From Arctopsyche grandis (taxonomy: Eukaryota; Arthropoda; Insecta; Trichoptera; Hydropsychidae): a stretch of 64,000 nucleotides of DNA. The notes beneath the pieces were generated by a model that was given only the letters and a program-made list of their open reading frames with translations, did not search any database and had not been told where the DNA came from. Each line of letters opens with the position of its first letter. Position 1 is the first letter of the stretch. Positions 12,763 through 28,426 of this stretch are shown here, in pieces. A program made the position numbers and the translations under genes. The DNA lies in the NCBI RefSeq assembly GCF_051622035.1, contig NC_135359.1, forward strand, positions 20,111,501 to 20,175,500. The letters are read 5' to 3'.

Positions 12763-12918
12763 AGCGATCTCGCGCAAGTCACTAAAATCTCGATCACGGA
12801 ACATCTGGCACTCGAGTTCTCGTTGGTACAATATTTCGCGTTGTGACTTTCGATTGATGGCGTTTTTGGGTGCCAGGTGTCCCGTGATCTAGATTGTAGT
12901 GACTTGCATGAGATAGCT
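12763..12918. repeat. Foldback element, about 48-bp arms
   Basis: 12763-12810 (agcgatctcgcgcaagtcac onward) pairs with 12871-12918 (ending gtgacttgcatgagatagct) with several mismatches. A related, more diverged copy lies at about 28840-28955, sharing gatcacggaacatctgg, cgagttctcgtt and gactttcgat-type strings. Confidence 0.65.
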
Positions 12919-13055
12919 TTTTAAATCGCTAAATATTTGGACCACCTCTTAAAATCGGTCACCTTGTGCGCCGCACGCCATGCACGTAGGCTTGATAAAC
13001 CTTTATTCATATTTTTAAATGGCTTTTTATACGTTCCACTTCGCTAATCGGTCAG

Positions 13056-13564
13056 CAGTGGCGGATCCAGGCAATTTTCTGGGTGGGGGGCCCTTTCTAA
13101 TTTTTAATACAGACACACTTTTTTTTCAATAATAAGAAAATCACAAAGATTAAGATAATCTAATAAATTTATTCGCATTTTATGAAATTGTTATGTAGAT
13201 ATGGCCGAAAATTTAAACCTTTTTGAAAAAATTGATTTTGCGCTGAAATTTCATGCGCTAAGTTATCGTGTGCTGAGTTGTCTGCGCCGAAAGGTCGGCG
13301 CTGAATTGACGTGCGCTAAGTTGTCGAGGTATCTGTAACGCTATCTCGGAAATCGATTGTATACAGTAAAAGCGGAAATTCCCAGTGCAGAGGGAAGATC
13401 ATGGATCAGCTGCATTGATTATGCAAATGATAAAATTTTACACCTGAAGGACAGAACCGCCGAATGCGAATTTTAATTATTATGGATATGTATAATATTA
13501 TGTAGTCCTCTAGGCATAAGGTGGTGGCCATTGACCGCGTGTCACCACCATGGATCCTCCAGTA
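13056..13564. mobile_element. Non-autonomous hAT-like element
   Basis: The left end cagtggcggatccagg is answered by an inverted end ccatggatcctccagta. The flanks are tcggtcag (13048-13055) and taggtcag (13565-13572), a 7 of 8 match to an 8-bp target duplication. No transposase ORF is present. The class is assigned from the CAGTGG-type terminus and the duplication length. Confidence 0.55.
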
Positions 13565-15349
13565 TAGGTCAGTCAATATTTTTAAATAGAACTTTTATGC
13601 GCATTTGAATGATTAATTTGTGCTTCCATAATTTTATTATTTCTTGAATTGTTGAAAATTGTAAATTTTAAATCAAGACTTACTGTTAAACTAAAAGTTT
13701 ATACATATATCCAAATATGTAGGCATATATTATATTGGAGGAATATTAAGAATATAATTATAAGACGTTAATAAAGATATTATTACATACAACGTCATTT
13801 TCTTTTGTTCATATTTGGTATGTACGTTGTTATTATTCCATATTTCTTTTTTTTCACAGTCAAGGTTTTTCAATTATTTCTTGTTTTAATGGTCGCTATT
13901 TTCCTTATCGTTTCAAACGTATATAAATTATGATACACGTAACGAACATGTTCAAAGATACTCAATATATGTACATACGTATGTGAATTCATATCTTATA
14001 TGTATGTATGTATATACTGTATATACATATAAATCAATTTGTAGAGAAAAAATCCCGACGGATAATTTTTCTTTGCTCGGCAATAAAATATGTAATACAT
14101 ACAAACGTTGTAGGTATGTAGATATATGTAATATGTGTCGACTATAAAGCAAATAAATATAAAGCAAATAACAAATAAAATGTGTCGACTATAAAGCGGG
14201 ACTTTTCTTTGATTAATATTGCAAAGTGCCGTACAAATAAAATGGCAATAGCTTGTGAATTATGTATATACGTTGTAAACAATGTCATCAATCATCATTT
14301 CAGATAAGGGACTTAAAAGGTATTAAATTTATCAAATTTTTCTCTCCTGCAAATATTTCCGGAGATACTTCTTTTAAATTGAACGTCGACTATTACATTA
14401 TATGTATAATAAAACTACATTCAAAGAATATTAAAAAGATTTTAATCATTAGTCGAACGGACAAATTACTCTTGGAACATCATCAATCATATGTATGTAC
14501 ATATATATTATACGTTGGATTCTATTGAACTCTTTATGAGATCTAATGACAGAGAAAACGTTAATTGTAGGTATGATTAAATCTTTATCATTAAATAGGA
14601 TTTACTGATTGTTAGTTTCAGTTTTTTAATATTATTTTAATTCCTCACTCGTACAAATAGCTTATATGTATGTCGTTTTTCCGGTAATTAAAAAAAAATA
14701 ATGTCATTCAAAGGTTTATATAATAACACGAGTATATAGATAAATATGGGTTATTACTAGGGGACCCTACGTCCCGTTTTGACCGGGTTTTTCCGTCGTT
14801 TTCGTAATATTGTTTGATTTTTCCCGTTTTGTCACAGAAGATTTTTATAATATACACTAGTGATAGGTCCAATGAAAATTTCATCGGATGTACATATAAG
14901 TAAAAAATTAATCAATTGAATTTTGAATATTATTATGGAATAATTTCGAATATCTTCAAAATATTATTAATTAAATGTTTATAAACAATCGTAGATAATC
15001 AATTCGTATAGGAAACAACCTACCTACATATAAACAATATAAATCCACAATAGAAATCATTGTGATTTAATTTTCAGTAGATGGCGCTCAATGTTCGTGG
15101 CACTATTTTATAAGAAGAAATATTGGTAGTAAAAAGTATATAATCCCACTTTAAAGGTCAATGAAGTCAACTAATTAAGTCCTCTACATGAGACCACCTC
15201 CCCCCCCCCCCCAAAGAATACAGTCTGAGAGACCCTTTCGCCGGAGAACGAGACGATTTTCCAGCAATATAGCACTAGAAAAACCGCAAATCACTGTTCT
15301 ATTAAAATAGCCTCAATTTATAGGATACGCCGTTTTGATCACTGTCAAG
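13565..15349. other. AT-rich, no gene seen
   Basis: Simple TATGTATG-type repeats and a short C-run at about 15201-15212. ORFs under 90 codons here have no recognisable motif. Confidence 0.45.
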
Positions 15350-16204
15350 CAGAACCGTAGCAATGTTTGTGGCACCCTTGGCAAATATCAAATTTCTCGC
15401 CCCTTTTTTATTTATTCATTAGATTAAAATAATTTATTTTATTTAAAATAATACATATTTTTTTAAATATATTAAACATTTTAAAATAAAATTACAAAAA
15501 AAAACCAGATTATTTTTTATATAATAAATGTCCCACACTGACAATTTCGCAATAAATATCAAATTATATAAAAGGAATCAGCACAATTGTTTCAAATAAA
15601 TTTTTCTTTATCTAAAACTATAAATTTGTCTAGAACGGTAACCTATTACATTATTAATAACTTAACTATTAATTATTACAGATAGAAAAAACTGAAGACG
15701 AATTTTCGAATTCGAAAGGATTTGGCGTTAGCAAAGTCTGTTATTATATTATCAAAATTTATATTACTTGCTAATTCACTTTGTATTGATAATATACTTG
15801 GAATTGATAATCGCCCTTGACTAAAGCCTATAATCGACATTTATTAAAGCTACTTTCGGCTGAAACCACTATTGCAGGCATTACATTACAGTGATAAATA
15901 TACATACATATCGCTAATTCGATATTGAGGTAGGATTCTTGCAACTCCGATCTATCTATTATACATAGTATATTTAAAATATCAATGTGTTATCCCTTGG
16001 TTTTCTAAATTTTGTTCAGTAAAGTCAATAAGCCCTCACAAGTTAAAAATACCATATGTATATACAAATGGATATTTCAAAAACCCATCGAATTAATCTC
16101 AAGTTTTATGTTTTATTAAAAAATAGGCGAGGGGTGACTTCGACGCCCCTCACATCGAGCGCCCTTGGCACTCGCCCATTTGCCATAGCCTCGCTACGGC
16201 ACTG
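15350..16204. mobile_element. Non-autonomous hAT-like element with exact 8-bp target duplication
   Basis: Termini cagaaccgtagc and gctacggcactg are inverted repeats. The flanks are identical: ctgtcaag at 15342-15349 and at 16205-16212. Subterminal strings rich in gcccttggca recur inverted near both ends. The 855-bp interior is AT-rich without a transposase ORF. Confidence 0.75.
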
Positions 16205-16615
16205 CTGTCAAGCAAGGATACAATTTTACCGAAAACACTCCAGGGGGCTAATTTTGGAACGGTGTGTGCTGGGCGTTCCATGAATATGTGCACGGCATTC
16301 CACATTTTTTCGCATTCGAAAACCAACTATCTAAAAAAAAAACTGTCGTGCAGTGCGTTATGTCTCATACAATTTCATACAAACGATATTAGGTCGCGTA
16401 CTATCGTGAAGTGTCGGATCATTCGGTTGTCGCATAGTGCGGTCAGAGCTTTAAGTGTATGGCGGACTGTTATTACGACCTTATGACCCTTGATACTTGA
16501 CGCATAAATAAACGAGCCCACAAACAAGGTATCGTACGCCAAGCGTCTGTCATGGAATCCTAAGCCCCAAAAGCGACCACAAACGCAGCTAACACGGCAA
16601 AAGGACATTTTTTCT

Positions 16616-16805
16616 TTATCTATAGCTACATATCTTTATATGACTAGTAAATGAAAGCTTGTCATCAATGACTACGCCCAAATAAGTGGACTCATTTGCA
16701 AACTTAATCTTGAAATCCCCAAGTTTAATATTAGGGACTCTGACAAGAGAACCTTTCAAGAGTAAGCATTTGGACTTGGCAGGCGAAATAGAACGGAAAA
16801 ACAAA
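16616..16805 (-). pseudogene. LINE reverse transcriptase fragment
   Basis: The minus strand reads SPAKSKCLLLKGS and then NIKLGDFKIKFANESTYLGV and VIDDKLSFTSHI. This is the conserved block after the RT palm in I/R1/Jockey-like non-LTR elements (P-K-x-x-x-L then YLGV-ID--L-F--HI). Only this piece survives. It differs from the corresponding block of the intact LINE at 6570-9467, so it belongs to another family. Confidence 0.65.
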
Positions 16806-16941
16806 GCAAACAGTATATACATACATATACATACATTGTGTTTTTTTTCTTGATTCCTTATTATATTCGTACATTATGTTAGCAGTGTTTAACTGTGACG
16901 TATGTCGAATCGAAACGACTATTATACACGGATAGCGTTAC

Positions 16942-18799
<1,858 letters not shown>

Positions 18800-19047
18800 T
18801 TGTAATTCTTCTTTTCCAACATCTTTTCTATATTTTTGTTTTCTTTTAGTTATTATGTTACCGTTCCAGATATTTTTATTTTTATCTTTTGATATTTTCT
18901 CTTACTTCGTATTTTTTTCATATTTACTTTTTTTTCTTTTATCTTATTATATTTTTGTTTTTATTTTACTATTTATATTAAATCAAACCCCATGGGTCTA
19001 TTGGCTTTGCCGCCTTCCCCATTTATTTTTAAATAAATAAATAATAA
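18800..19047 (+). mobile_element. Likely 3' end of a LINE (3' UTR and tail)
   Basis: A T-rich stretch is followed by a short GC-rich block (catgggtctattggctttgc) and ends in an AAATAAATAAATAA tail. The organisation matches the 3' ends seen at 34.8 kb and 38.3 kb. No coding remnant is clear. Confidence 0.35.
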
Positions 19048-19124
19048 CCAGCAGCATGGACTAGTGGTTAGCATGTCTTGCTATGGTCAGTGTGGTTGTG
19101 AGTTCGAGTTCGGTTGCTGCTGGC
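19048..19124 (+). repeat. tRNA-derived SINE head (pol III A and B boxes)
   Basis: A tRNA-like segment has an acceptor-like pairing gcagca with tgctgc, an A box at about 19062-19072 (tagtggttagc) and a B box at about 19100-19110 (gagttcgagtt). The body downstream (to roughly 19450) is unrelated to tRNA and AT-rich, as in SINEs. The cloverleaf is imperfect, so I prefer a SINE to a functional tRNA gene. Confidence 0.65.
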
Positions 19125-19991
19125 CAGACCTTGATTTTTAAGCAGGTCGGTCGTTTCTTATCAGAGTTTGCCAATTTTTCTGATTTTCATTTAAGTGATT
19201 CCTGCAAAATTGGCTTTCCCTCCCCATTTCTCTCGCGGAATCTTGAGTTATTGTGTTATATCTCAGGTTTCTCTACATAGATGTATCTGTGGATATTTAT
19301 TGTATATATGTACATACATATGTATATTCGTATTGTTACATAAAAATGTTATTGATCGTATTGTATACGACGTTTATTGATTGTATTGTATACGATGTTT
19401 GTAATGTATGACCATATATGTCATGCATGGTTTCGATTTATGTAATAATTATGTATTAAATATATTTAATCTGTTAGGCGAGTGTGCATGATTAATTGAT
19501 GTAATAAAAATTAAAAATTAAATAACTTTTCAAAAATTTTCTTTAAGAAAAAAGAAAACCTTTTTCAATATCAATATTTTGTGATTTTGAAGCATCTCTT
19601 CTACTAACTTTTCTAGGACTTTAGGTGGAAAAACTCACGATTTGCAGTCCCAGAACAGCAAAACTACAGTTAGAAATTTAATTTCAATATTACAAAACGT
19701 TCATATTTTGTTCATTTGGTTCAGCAGCGGGGTTGGCTGAGATAAGGCCTCGATCTGTGCCAGCAATGACGAGCCACCCTACGATCAGTGCTCCACATAA
19801 GTTACTATTTTAGAATGGAATCCCTTGAGCCAATAATATTGGGCAATTGGGCAAAGAACTTGGACCGGATTTTCAGTCGACCGCGATCAGTGTGACGAAC
19901 ACGGCCCAAAGTGGAAAACTTGACAATAACCGACCGATAACAAGAGGAAGGCTTAACTTGCTGGAAAATTATTATCTGCTCGCGTGTTACT
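19125..19991. other. SINE body and region upstream of first candidate hexokinase promoter
   Basis: A near-duplicate of attgtattgtatacgatgtt occurs twice at about 19350-19400. GC content rises from 19720 towards the promoter at 19992. No ORF of note. Confidence 0.35.
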
Positions 19992-20080
19992 TATAAGGCG
20001 TGCGCCGATACCATATCAACGTAGTGGAGCCTACGCGATTTCCCGACTAACATCTCGCTCAAAAAAATCACCGATTTAAG
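19992..20080 (+). promoter_or_regulatory. Candidate core promoter and 5' UTR of hexokinase first exon A
   Basis: tataagg at 19992-19998 lies 26 bp before a TCA initiator-like site with A at 20018, a normal TATA-to-start spacing. A short leader leads to ATG 20081. Confidence 0.4.
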
Positions 20081-20104
20081 ATGGATGATGGGATTATCGA
20101 CGAG
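20081..20104 (+). CDS. Candidate alternative first coding exon A of hexokinase (MDDGIIDE)
   Basis: ATG is followed by eight codons and a strong GTGAGT donor at 20105. The exon ends in phase 0, exactly what common exon 2 at 50088 needs, so the product would start [17 protein letters not shown]. Assignment to hexokinase is inference: no other plus-strand gene is seen between here and 50 kb, and two similar short phase-0 first exons follow. The intron would be about 30 kb. It could belong to an unrelated gene whose other exons I missed. Confidence 0.45.
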
Positions 20105-23100
20105 GTGAGTGCTTTGATATTACTTCATTTCTACTCATACCTACGACACATTATAAAAAAAAAATGAAAAAGTGAACTATATTGAGAAAATTTTTCACTA
20201 TACATATGTATACATATATATACGTCAAAGCTTGAATGAACATTATGATAAAAATACAAGAACATATTCTCCATGGTTGCATATAGTATAAATGTTTGAT
20301 TTTGATTTTTAAATGCTTTTTATTATTACTAAATTATGTTCACAATACATCTTATATCTATTTTAATAGCTACTGATCAACTGATCATTTTCTATTTTAC
20401 AATTTTAATTTAATTTTGTTAGTAATCATAGTATTATATTATTCTATGTAATTTTAAAGTACAGCATAATAGGAAAAAGAGCTGAAAAACCTATTTACAA
20501 TTATTATATTATAAATATAAATCTGAAAGTGTACATACTCGCTTTGATTTTTCATTGTGTTTTTTCTGGCTTTTTGCAATAGTGCAAAATTACCGCGAGT
20601 CTGTCTTTTTGGTGATAGATACGCATTTATTGCTTGATAAGTGTATGTATGTGAACATAATGATGTCGTGACGGAATACTGTTATTTTACTGAATATGTA
20701 GTAATAAAGCTATAAATTAAATTGCATTATAAAATGATATGATATCTCATATTCGCTTGTATAATATACTAAGTCGATGTTTAGCGCGAAATATTATCTC
20801 GTTAAAAGAAATAAAAACAACGGAAAATTATCTTTCTATGAAGTATGCACTAGATATCTTACTTATTGTGGTATATTAAGAAAAATGTTTATTGATCGAT
20901 ATAAAATGCAATTTGAAACTGAAACAATGCAATATTGTGACAAATTGTGTATATGTATAGGTATAGGTATATGTACATATATATATCACACAGTAAAATA
21001 TAATCGATTTAATATTCAGGTATATATGTACACGTGTACATATTTCATAAGGTAACGTTTGCTGTTCTGAAATAAATTAAATTTTTATACCGTTATTATT
21101 ATGCACATTTTCATGAATTTTCCACGATAATTTTCTTATACTGCTCTCTGTGGTAAACATTTTAAGCTATTATAGTGATAAAATTTTCCTGAAGGTGTCA
21201 CTAAACTATAACGATTTTTATTACGAATAAAAAAAAGATACACGCGCCCATAGGCAATTTGGCATTTACATACATATTTGAGTATGATAATAACAGAGTG
21301 AAGCTAAAAAGCTGGTAAAAATAGGAATATTTAACCCTTTAATCAGTGAGCTAACATCAAAGACGTTTCATTTTTATTTGTAGTTTTTTATATACATATG
21401 TACGTATGTACATAATTTTATATATGATTTTAATATATTTACATATATATAAATCAAATTTGAATTATTTAATGTATGTGAATCGTCATGTTGTTATATG
21501 TACATAAAATCGAAGTTCAGAAAATATAAATTTACAAAAATTAGATCCAATATTTTATTCCATTTAAATAATACGATATGTATTGTGCATAATGATGCTC
21601 GACGATGACTTTCAATAGTTTGAAATTTTGCATTGTGATTATCATTAACTTAATATTGCATTTTTTAAACAAAAAAATTAAAGACCCACTTTGCGAAATA
21701 TAAAATGGCAACCGTCAACTTTCGAAACTTTCTATGCCTGGATTTTATATGATCGACGTTACTGTTAGACATTTATTAATTACTTGTGTATATACATACA
21801 TACAGACGCGTCTTCATTTATGTAATGTACATAAATGAAATCTATAATACTTATATCAAGTGTTTGAAGGTTAATTGACTTAATAAAAAGGTATTAACGG
21901 AATTAAGTTAATTTTATTATCCTTTACATTTTTCAGATTTTTATATTGTTCATAAGAGGATTATCCATATCTTACCTACGTTTTTTTTTAATTTTGTGAA
22001 AATAAATATATACAATGTGATAATAAATGTTATCTTTGATAATTTAATTATACCTAATATACTACACTAAAAGTTTATTATTTGAAATGGAAATATTACA
22101 GGCGATGCACTCATTTAACTAACGTTATATTGACTGACGCGCAAAGTGATTTGCGATCTATTTACATTCGATTGCTAAAATCAGTTTCAATTGAAATCTA
22201 AGTATTTGCACTCGGCAGTTGAAATGAAACGTCAATTTAAAGTATCTGAATGATGATGAATTGATGGTTCTAAATCAAAAGCTTGTTATGTTTGAAAATC
22301 AAGATGATTCTTTGGTGATGTGTTTTTTTTTTTAATTATCCCAACAATATTAAAATTATCTGGGGTAATCCCATATTTTTTTTACGTCAGTTTGGTTCCG
22401 AGACTTACCCGTCGTTAGTGTTTTCTTGTTGACGCACTCGAGCACGTGTTCGCTATTTACCAATTAAGTGGTCAACCGTACAAATCAAATCAGTTTGTGT
22501 GATTCTGTAATTGACCAGCTTGACCGATGGGTGAATGGCAATCATCCATTCGAGACGGTGACGCTCGCCGATGATTCAACAAGTCAATTTATCAATATCA
22601 ACATTGACGTCATATAAGCCAAAAAAATACATCTTTATGTTGATGATTTTCTGTCGCTGAATAAAACTATAATACGAACAGGTAATGCTATTTTTGCTAT
22701 TCAGTGATTCACTGAACTATCTAGATTTGAATTCGTCTATTTTACGCCGAGGTACCGTGATTTATTTTTGGCATAGGTCGTATCAATTGTTTCGTATCAC
22801 GAATTTTCAAAATAATTTATACAAAGAATTTCTAATTGAATGTCTCGGGTGATTTCCAACATTATACGGCAATTCTGACATTCATTTCAACAAAGATTCA
22901 GTAAATAAATAAAGGCATAGGCGCTGTGAAATAAAATCAGTCCGGAAAATTTGTGTAATTTGCAAAATTTGGTGGAAAACAATCTTCTGCTATACATTCT
23001 ATTTATTATGTTTATGTTTCTACTTGTTTTTTTTTATATTATAAGCTGATTAAACATGGCTAATCTATAGGTATATAATAAAATAAACATTCATTTGTTT

Positions 23101-23926
23101 TTTATGAAATTTATTTCAATCGAATTTATTTGAATATTTAACGAAAGCCAATCAGAAACGAATTTGACGACAGCCAATCAGAAACGAGTACAAAACGAAC
23201 GGTCTTTCTTTGTTTTATATATGAGAAATGCTTAAATCAAATATGATTTGAATATATGATTTAATAGTAATTTTTCTAATAATAATTTGAAACATTAAAA
23301 AATGCGCTGCTCGCGGAAAACTACATAAAATTCCATTCAAAGATTCCATTATTTGGAATTGAAAGATATTTAGCGTGATTAGCAGTGATATTACAAGTGC
23401 CTATAATTACCGGAAGTGAAACCAAATTGTACTGCGCGCTGTCTAGGAATTTTACAAGATCGAGGCTTATTTTTTTAGTTTGTTGATTCACCAAGAATAC
23501 TGGTGGGTAGTGTAGGACATGAACCCCAACTTTGAGACTTTTCTGTTACAAAACTAATGCTCAGTGCCAGAAAATTTTGCTCAGTACGTCATTGGCGTCA
23601 CGTGCAATATGTGTATTTTAATATATTCGCTCCGTATCTCCTGTTGAAGTTTCAGGTCGCAAAACAACACTAAACTTGTCAAATTTTCATCTACGTCCGA
23701 ACAAAAAATAAACGAAAACGTTTTATTTATAAAATATTCGAATTTTATTGGAGAAACTGTGGGATGTCTAACTAGTACAGAACACGTTGAACTTTCGATA
23801 AGGTGAGAGGCGCTTATGCTAAACATCAGTTCCGCGTTTTAAATACTTGCCAAAATGTAGTGAAATATCAACAATATATCAAATGATGCAATGCAATGCG
23901 ATTTTGCTACCTGCATTAATAAAAAT
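20105..23926. other. Intronic space, AT-rich, no gene seen
   Basis: Numerous TATGTACATA simple repeats. A more GC-balanced stretch at about 22380-22600 holds no recognisable exon. Tandem cagccaatcagaaacga-type strings occur at about 23145-23190. Confidence 0.4.
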
Positions 23927-24252
23927 CAGTGGCGTAATTAATACGACGCGGGGATATGCGGTGCATGCGAGCCTTTTGGGTCCGAGGGGGGAGGTGGATA
24001 GATCTCAAAATATTAATACATGTATTTTAAAGAAAAATGAATGAATAAACATATAAAAAAAACAATTCTCACTAACTTGAAACAGTAAAAAAATAGTGAA
24101 AAAAGTATGCATAAAAAAATCTCATAAATCGTCACGGTTCATTAACATACATATGTACATACATACAAAACTTGAAAAAAGCCTTGCTGTGAGTCGTTTT
24201 TTTTTTAATTGAATTAAATACATAGTTTCTTGTGATATGAATTCGTCTACAG

Positions 24253-25814
24253 CAGTGGCTCTCAAGTGCGACCACTAGATAATTTTACTGCAGCCACCTG
24301 CGACTTATAGTGAATATTACTTTTATTTATAAAAAATTAAAATGTATTTAAAAAATAATTGTAAAATTAAAAATATTTTGAATTTTTTGATTTGTATTCC
24401 ACAAAAAACAAATACCTCAAAATTCTTTTCGACGCGAATATGATCTGTAGTGTGTTCTCGATAGTATGCAGAAAAATAAGAAATTGACTTGCAAATTTTC
24501 ATTAAATGTGAATTTATTGAAAATTTGTTGTACCAGACTTCATTGACGAATCGAAAAAACGCAATTAATATTTATAATGCAATTAGTGAAAGAAGAGGGA
24601 TATTAAATTTATTTAACGAAGACTGAAAACAAAATATTTCGTATGCATTGCATTGTGCATCAAGAAGTGTTAGTTATTAAATGCATGGAAGATGTGTAGT
24701 TAACTTTGAGAAAAGTATTAAATGCAATTAATACCAGCAGTAATTTGTCGAACGTGTTTAGTTATATATGTACATATATGTGAAAAACACAATATATTGC
24801 TCAGTCAAAATCACATTAGATGGCTAAGTTTTGATAATAGTGTTCAACGTCTTTGTGAATTAAATTATTATGTTATTTCTGCTTAGGCCGTAAATCATAA
24901 AGATTTAAGTGAAAAGTTTCAAAGTAATTATGTATAAAAGGGTTGATTTTATTCCTAAAGGATTTTTGACGCACATTAGTCCGATTAATAAACAACTACA
25001 AAAAAGTAACTTAACAATAATAGAAACTATGCTCACCATTGAAAAACTAAAAAATATAGCGAAAAGCCTTGTGACAATAGTTGAAAATGACAATTTTTCA
25101 GTTTTATCTTCTGTTAGTGATTTCATAGATAAGATGACAGACACAACTTCAAAATTTAAATTAAATCTTAAAATAATAGTGTCTTAAATCTCTGAATCTG
25201 GAACGTGATAAAAGGTCGAAGAATTGAATTTTTTAAACTTTTTGTATTTCCCCCTTTTATTGTGATGACAAATGAAAATTTCATAATACTACAAAATAGA
25301 TCATTTTCAGTTTTAAGATTAATTAAATGGGCTAACGTAAAATATGCATTATTAGAAATTAGTCATGATCAAGTACTTCGGTTCAAAATTTTTGATCGGA
25401 AATACGTTGACAATGAAACAAACCAATATAAAGATTTTGCAACAATTACTTTATTGATATTTTCTATTTTTTCTACTACTGTATATTGTGAAAGATCATT
25501 CAGTGTAATGCACTTCATTTAAAACAAATTTAGAAACCAGTTGCCAGACGCAAACTTAGAAGCAGCAATGCGGCTTGCATTGGAAGAAATAAGTATTGAG
25601 CAATTTCCATTTGTATTATTGTAAAATAAATAGATACCAAAATGTTAAAATTTCTTTTATTTTATGATTTTTTTAATTTAATGAATTTTTTAATTAATGA
25701 ATTTTTTTATAACTTTAATTTATTTGATTAAATTTGGTGCGAACACCAGACATTTCCATGGGACCATTATTATCACTTGTGCAACCACGGTAAAATTTCA
25801 TCTGAGAACCACTG
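24253..25814 (+). mobile_element. Inner hAT element with degenerate transposase
   Basis: The termini cagtggctctcaag and ctgagaaccactg match the widespread hAT terminus CAGTGGTTCTCAA. The flanks gtctacag (24245-24252) and gtctatag (25815-25822) match in 7 of 8 bases. It interrupts the outer element, so it is the younger insertion. Confidence 0.75.
24570..25624 (+). pseudogene. Decayed hAT transposase (ZBED5/FAM200-like)
   Basis: The reading is broken by frameshifts and stops. Recognisable pieces in order: an LHC-x-x-H-like block near 24650, HIRWLSFDNSVQRLCEL at about 24810-24860, the helical segment FLTHISPINKQLQKSNLTII (24960-25020), and the C-terminal dimerisation-type block VYCERSFSVMHFI, stop, NKFRNQLPDANLEAAMRLAL (about 25480-25580). 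These blocks are typical of the ZBED5-like group of hAT transposases. It would not make an active protein as it stands. Confidence 0.65.
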
Positions 25815-26028
25815 GTCTATAGAATATATTCAATCGGTAAATTCAGCCATATTAACTCTTAATCACGAAGAACCTCAGGAAATGTATTTAAAATATGTGA
25901 TTGCAGAATTTGAAAATTTAAAGGCAACGAAGAACATTTAAAATTTCTAAAATAATTTTTGTTCATAAAAAAAATAGTTTCTTTTGGTATTTTTGCATGC
26001 GGGCCAAATTTTTCCAGTTACGCTACTG

Positions 26029-27174
26029 ATAAAAAAACCAATAATTTCTCCAAGTTTTGTTATGATAGAAATTGCATAAATGGACAATTATATTAATAAT
26101 AGTTTATATTATATACTATAAGATAAAATGGCACATGCATTTCTTAGAAATTAAATTAGTCAATAAATTTAAACACACACTAAATACGCATCGATTCCAA
26201 TCAAAGCAATAGCATTAATTAAAGATGAATAATAGTGATTATTATATGCAAAATATATGGCATCGATTAGGTAGGAAAAACAAGTACATACTTGTTTTTA
26301 CTTTAAATAAAAGCGACATTGATCCAGTTATTTTTAACATCATAAAAAAAATTCAATGGATGACTTGTATTACAAATAATCAGATCGTTGATGTTGGCAA
26401 GTGCACGTACACACTTTTTATTTAGTGTAACATTGCCATTTTCTGAGAATTCGACGTTATATCTGAATGATACGACAAAATAACAGAATTTATAATAGCA
26501 TACATATAATCGTATACATTCTCTTGATGAGTCCATTTACTTTTACTTGTAGAGGTCACCTATATGAAATTCCCGCTTCTTATCGATTGCTTGCAGACGT
26601 GTCGGGAACCACGTTCTACTTGCGTCACACTTTCGCATAAAACTTGAATGATTCTCTTTGGAATATGCGCAAGCAAGGTTTTCCCTCGAGTGTTTACTCA
26701 ATGACTGCCATATTCTGGACGACAATTGCGTAAATACTTTTTATTTTATTAAATGTGTGCCCACTTTGCGTCAGAATACGTGTAGACAAATTTGGGACTT
26801 AAGCCAAGCGTTGTACATCTAATTTTACATTGACTTAATCTTAGCTTTATAAAATCGAAGAACTTGTCTTCCAAATGTGCTGATGCTAATCTATATGATG
26901 TGAAGCAGACACAATTTATTAAATATGATTTTATACAGAACGGTTGCAAATTTCATAGTGTTGGTATTAGATTCGCCTTTTCAAATAAATTGAACTGTGT
27001 ATTGTTTTTTGTATAAAAGGTTAATCAAAATGACATATTTCGTATCGATATGATTGTATATAGAATATATGTATGTATATACAAATAAATAAAAAAAACC
27101 ACTTAAGAAAAATCGTGACCGCCTTCTAAGTACTTTAAAAAGGTCAAATTTATTACAAGGAGACTTTTTATAAC
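26029..27174. other. Non-coding intronic space
   Basis: Short ORFs on both strands carry no recognisable domain. No repeat is identified. Confidence 0.35.
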
Positions 27175-27779
<605 letters not shown>

Positions 27780-28359
27780 CAGCCGTCAGAGTAATATTAA
27801 TTACATAATTCAACAATTTTTTTAATATCTTCGAAAATTTTAACTGCATGACATTTTTGTCTTTTATATTATATTTAGGGTCGCCATAAGTGACAGACAT
27901 CAATACAGACCATTAAGTCTTAAATAAAATATAAAAAATATGTATAAATGTTTATTCTTATAATATGTAAATCCTCAAGCTCTGTATCAAAAAAAAATTC
28001 AGCCATTTGGCCTGCATATTTGATTTCTTTGATATTTTGGTATCTGATTCTGAAATATTTTTTCTCCAAAAAAATCTTTCAGGCATACAAACTGGTTGAA
28101 GATAATCTCGAATTTTGTTTATATACAGTACATCTTATTTCTTTATAATTGGAAGACTAGAATATTTTGCCATATTCGGTGAAAATTAACAAAAACGATC
28201 GGATAAGAGATAAAAATGACCACTAACACGAAAGCCATGTGAAACGTAAAGGAGGTATGTAAAAAACGAAACAGATATGGAACTGAGTAGTATAAAAATG
28301 CCAATCCTATTTATATGAAATCAACGCTAAACCTTCATCTTATTTTATATTAAAGTGAC

Positions 28360-28388
28360 CATTCGTACTGGTTTTACCAGTACGAATG
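28360..28388. repeat. Perfect palindrome, 13-bp arms, TTT loop
   Basis: cattcgtactggt, ttt, then accagtacgaatg. It shares its inner arms with the next palindrome. Confidence 0.95.
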
Positions 28389-28391
28389 ATC

Positions 28392-28426
28392 TAATATTTG
28401 TACTGGTTTTACCAGTACAAATATTA
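28392..28426. repeat. Perfect palindrome, 16-bp arms, TTT loop
   Basis: taatatttgtactggt, ttt, then accagtacaaatatta. The shared core with the preceding palindrome is gtactggttttaccagtac; the outer arm bases differ but are complementary in both. Confidence 0.95.

Larger units (their letters stand above)
23927..26028. mobile_element. Outer hAT-like element, interrupted by a second one
   Basis: Left end cagtggcgtaatta and right end ccagttacgctactg form inverted termini. The flanks ataaaaat (23919-23926) and ataaaaaa (26029-26036) match in 7 of 8 bases. Its own sequence is 23927-24252 and 25815-26028; the middle is a younger hAT insertion. Without the insert it is about 540 bp and non-autonomous. 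Confidence 0.6.

Noticed and set aside
19048-19124. Functional tRNA gene
   Set aside because: A and B boxes and terminal pairing are present, but the anticodon and T arms do not fold cleanly and a SINE-like tail follows.
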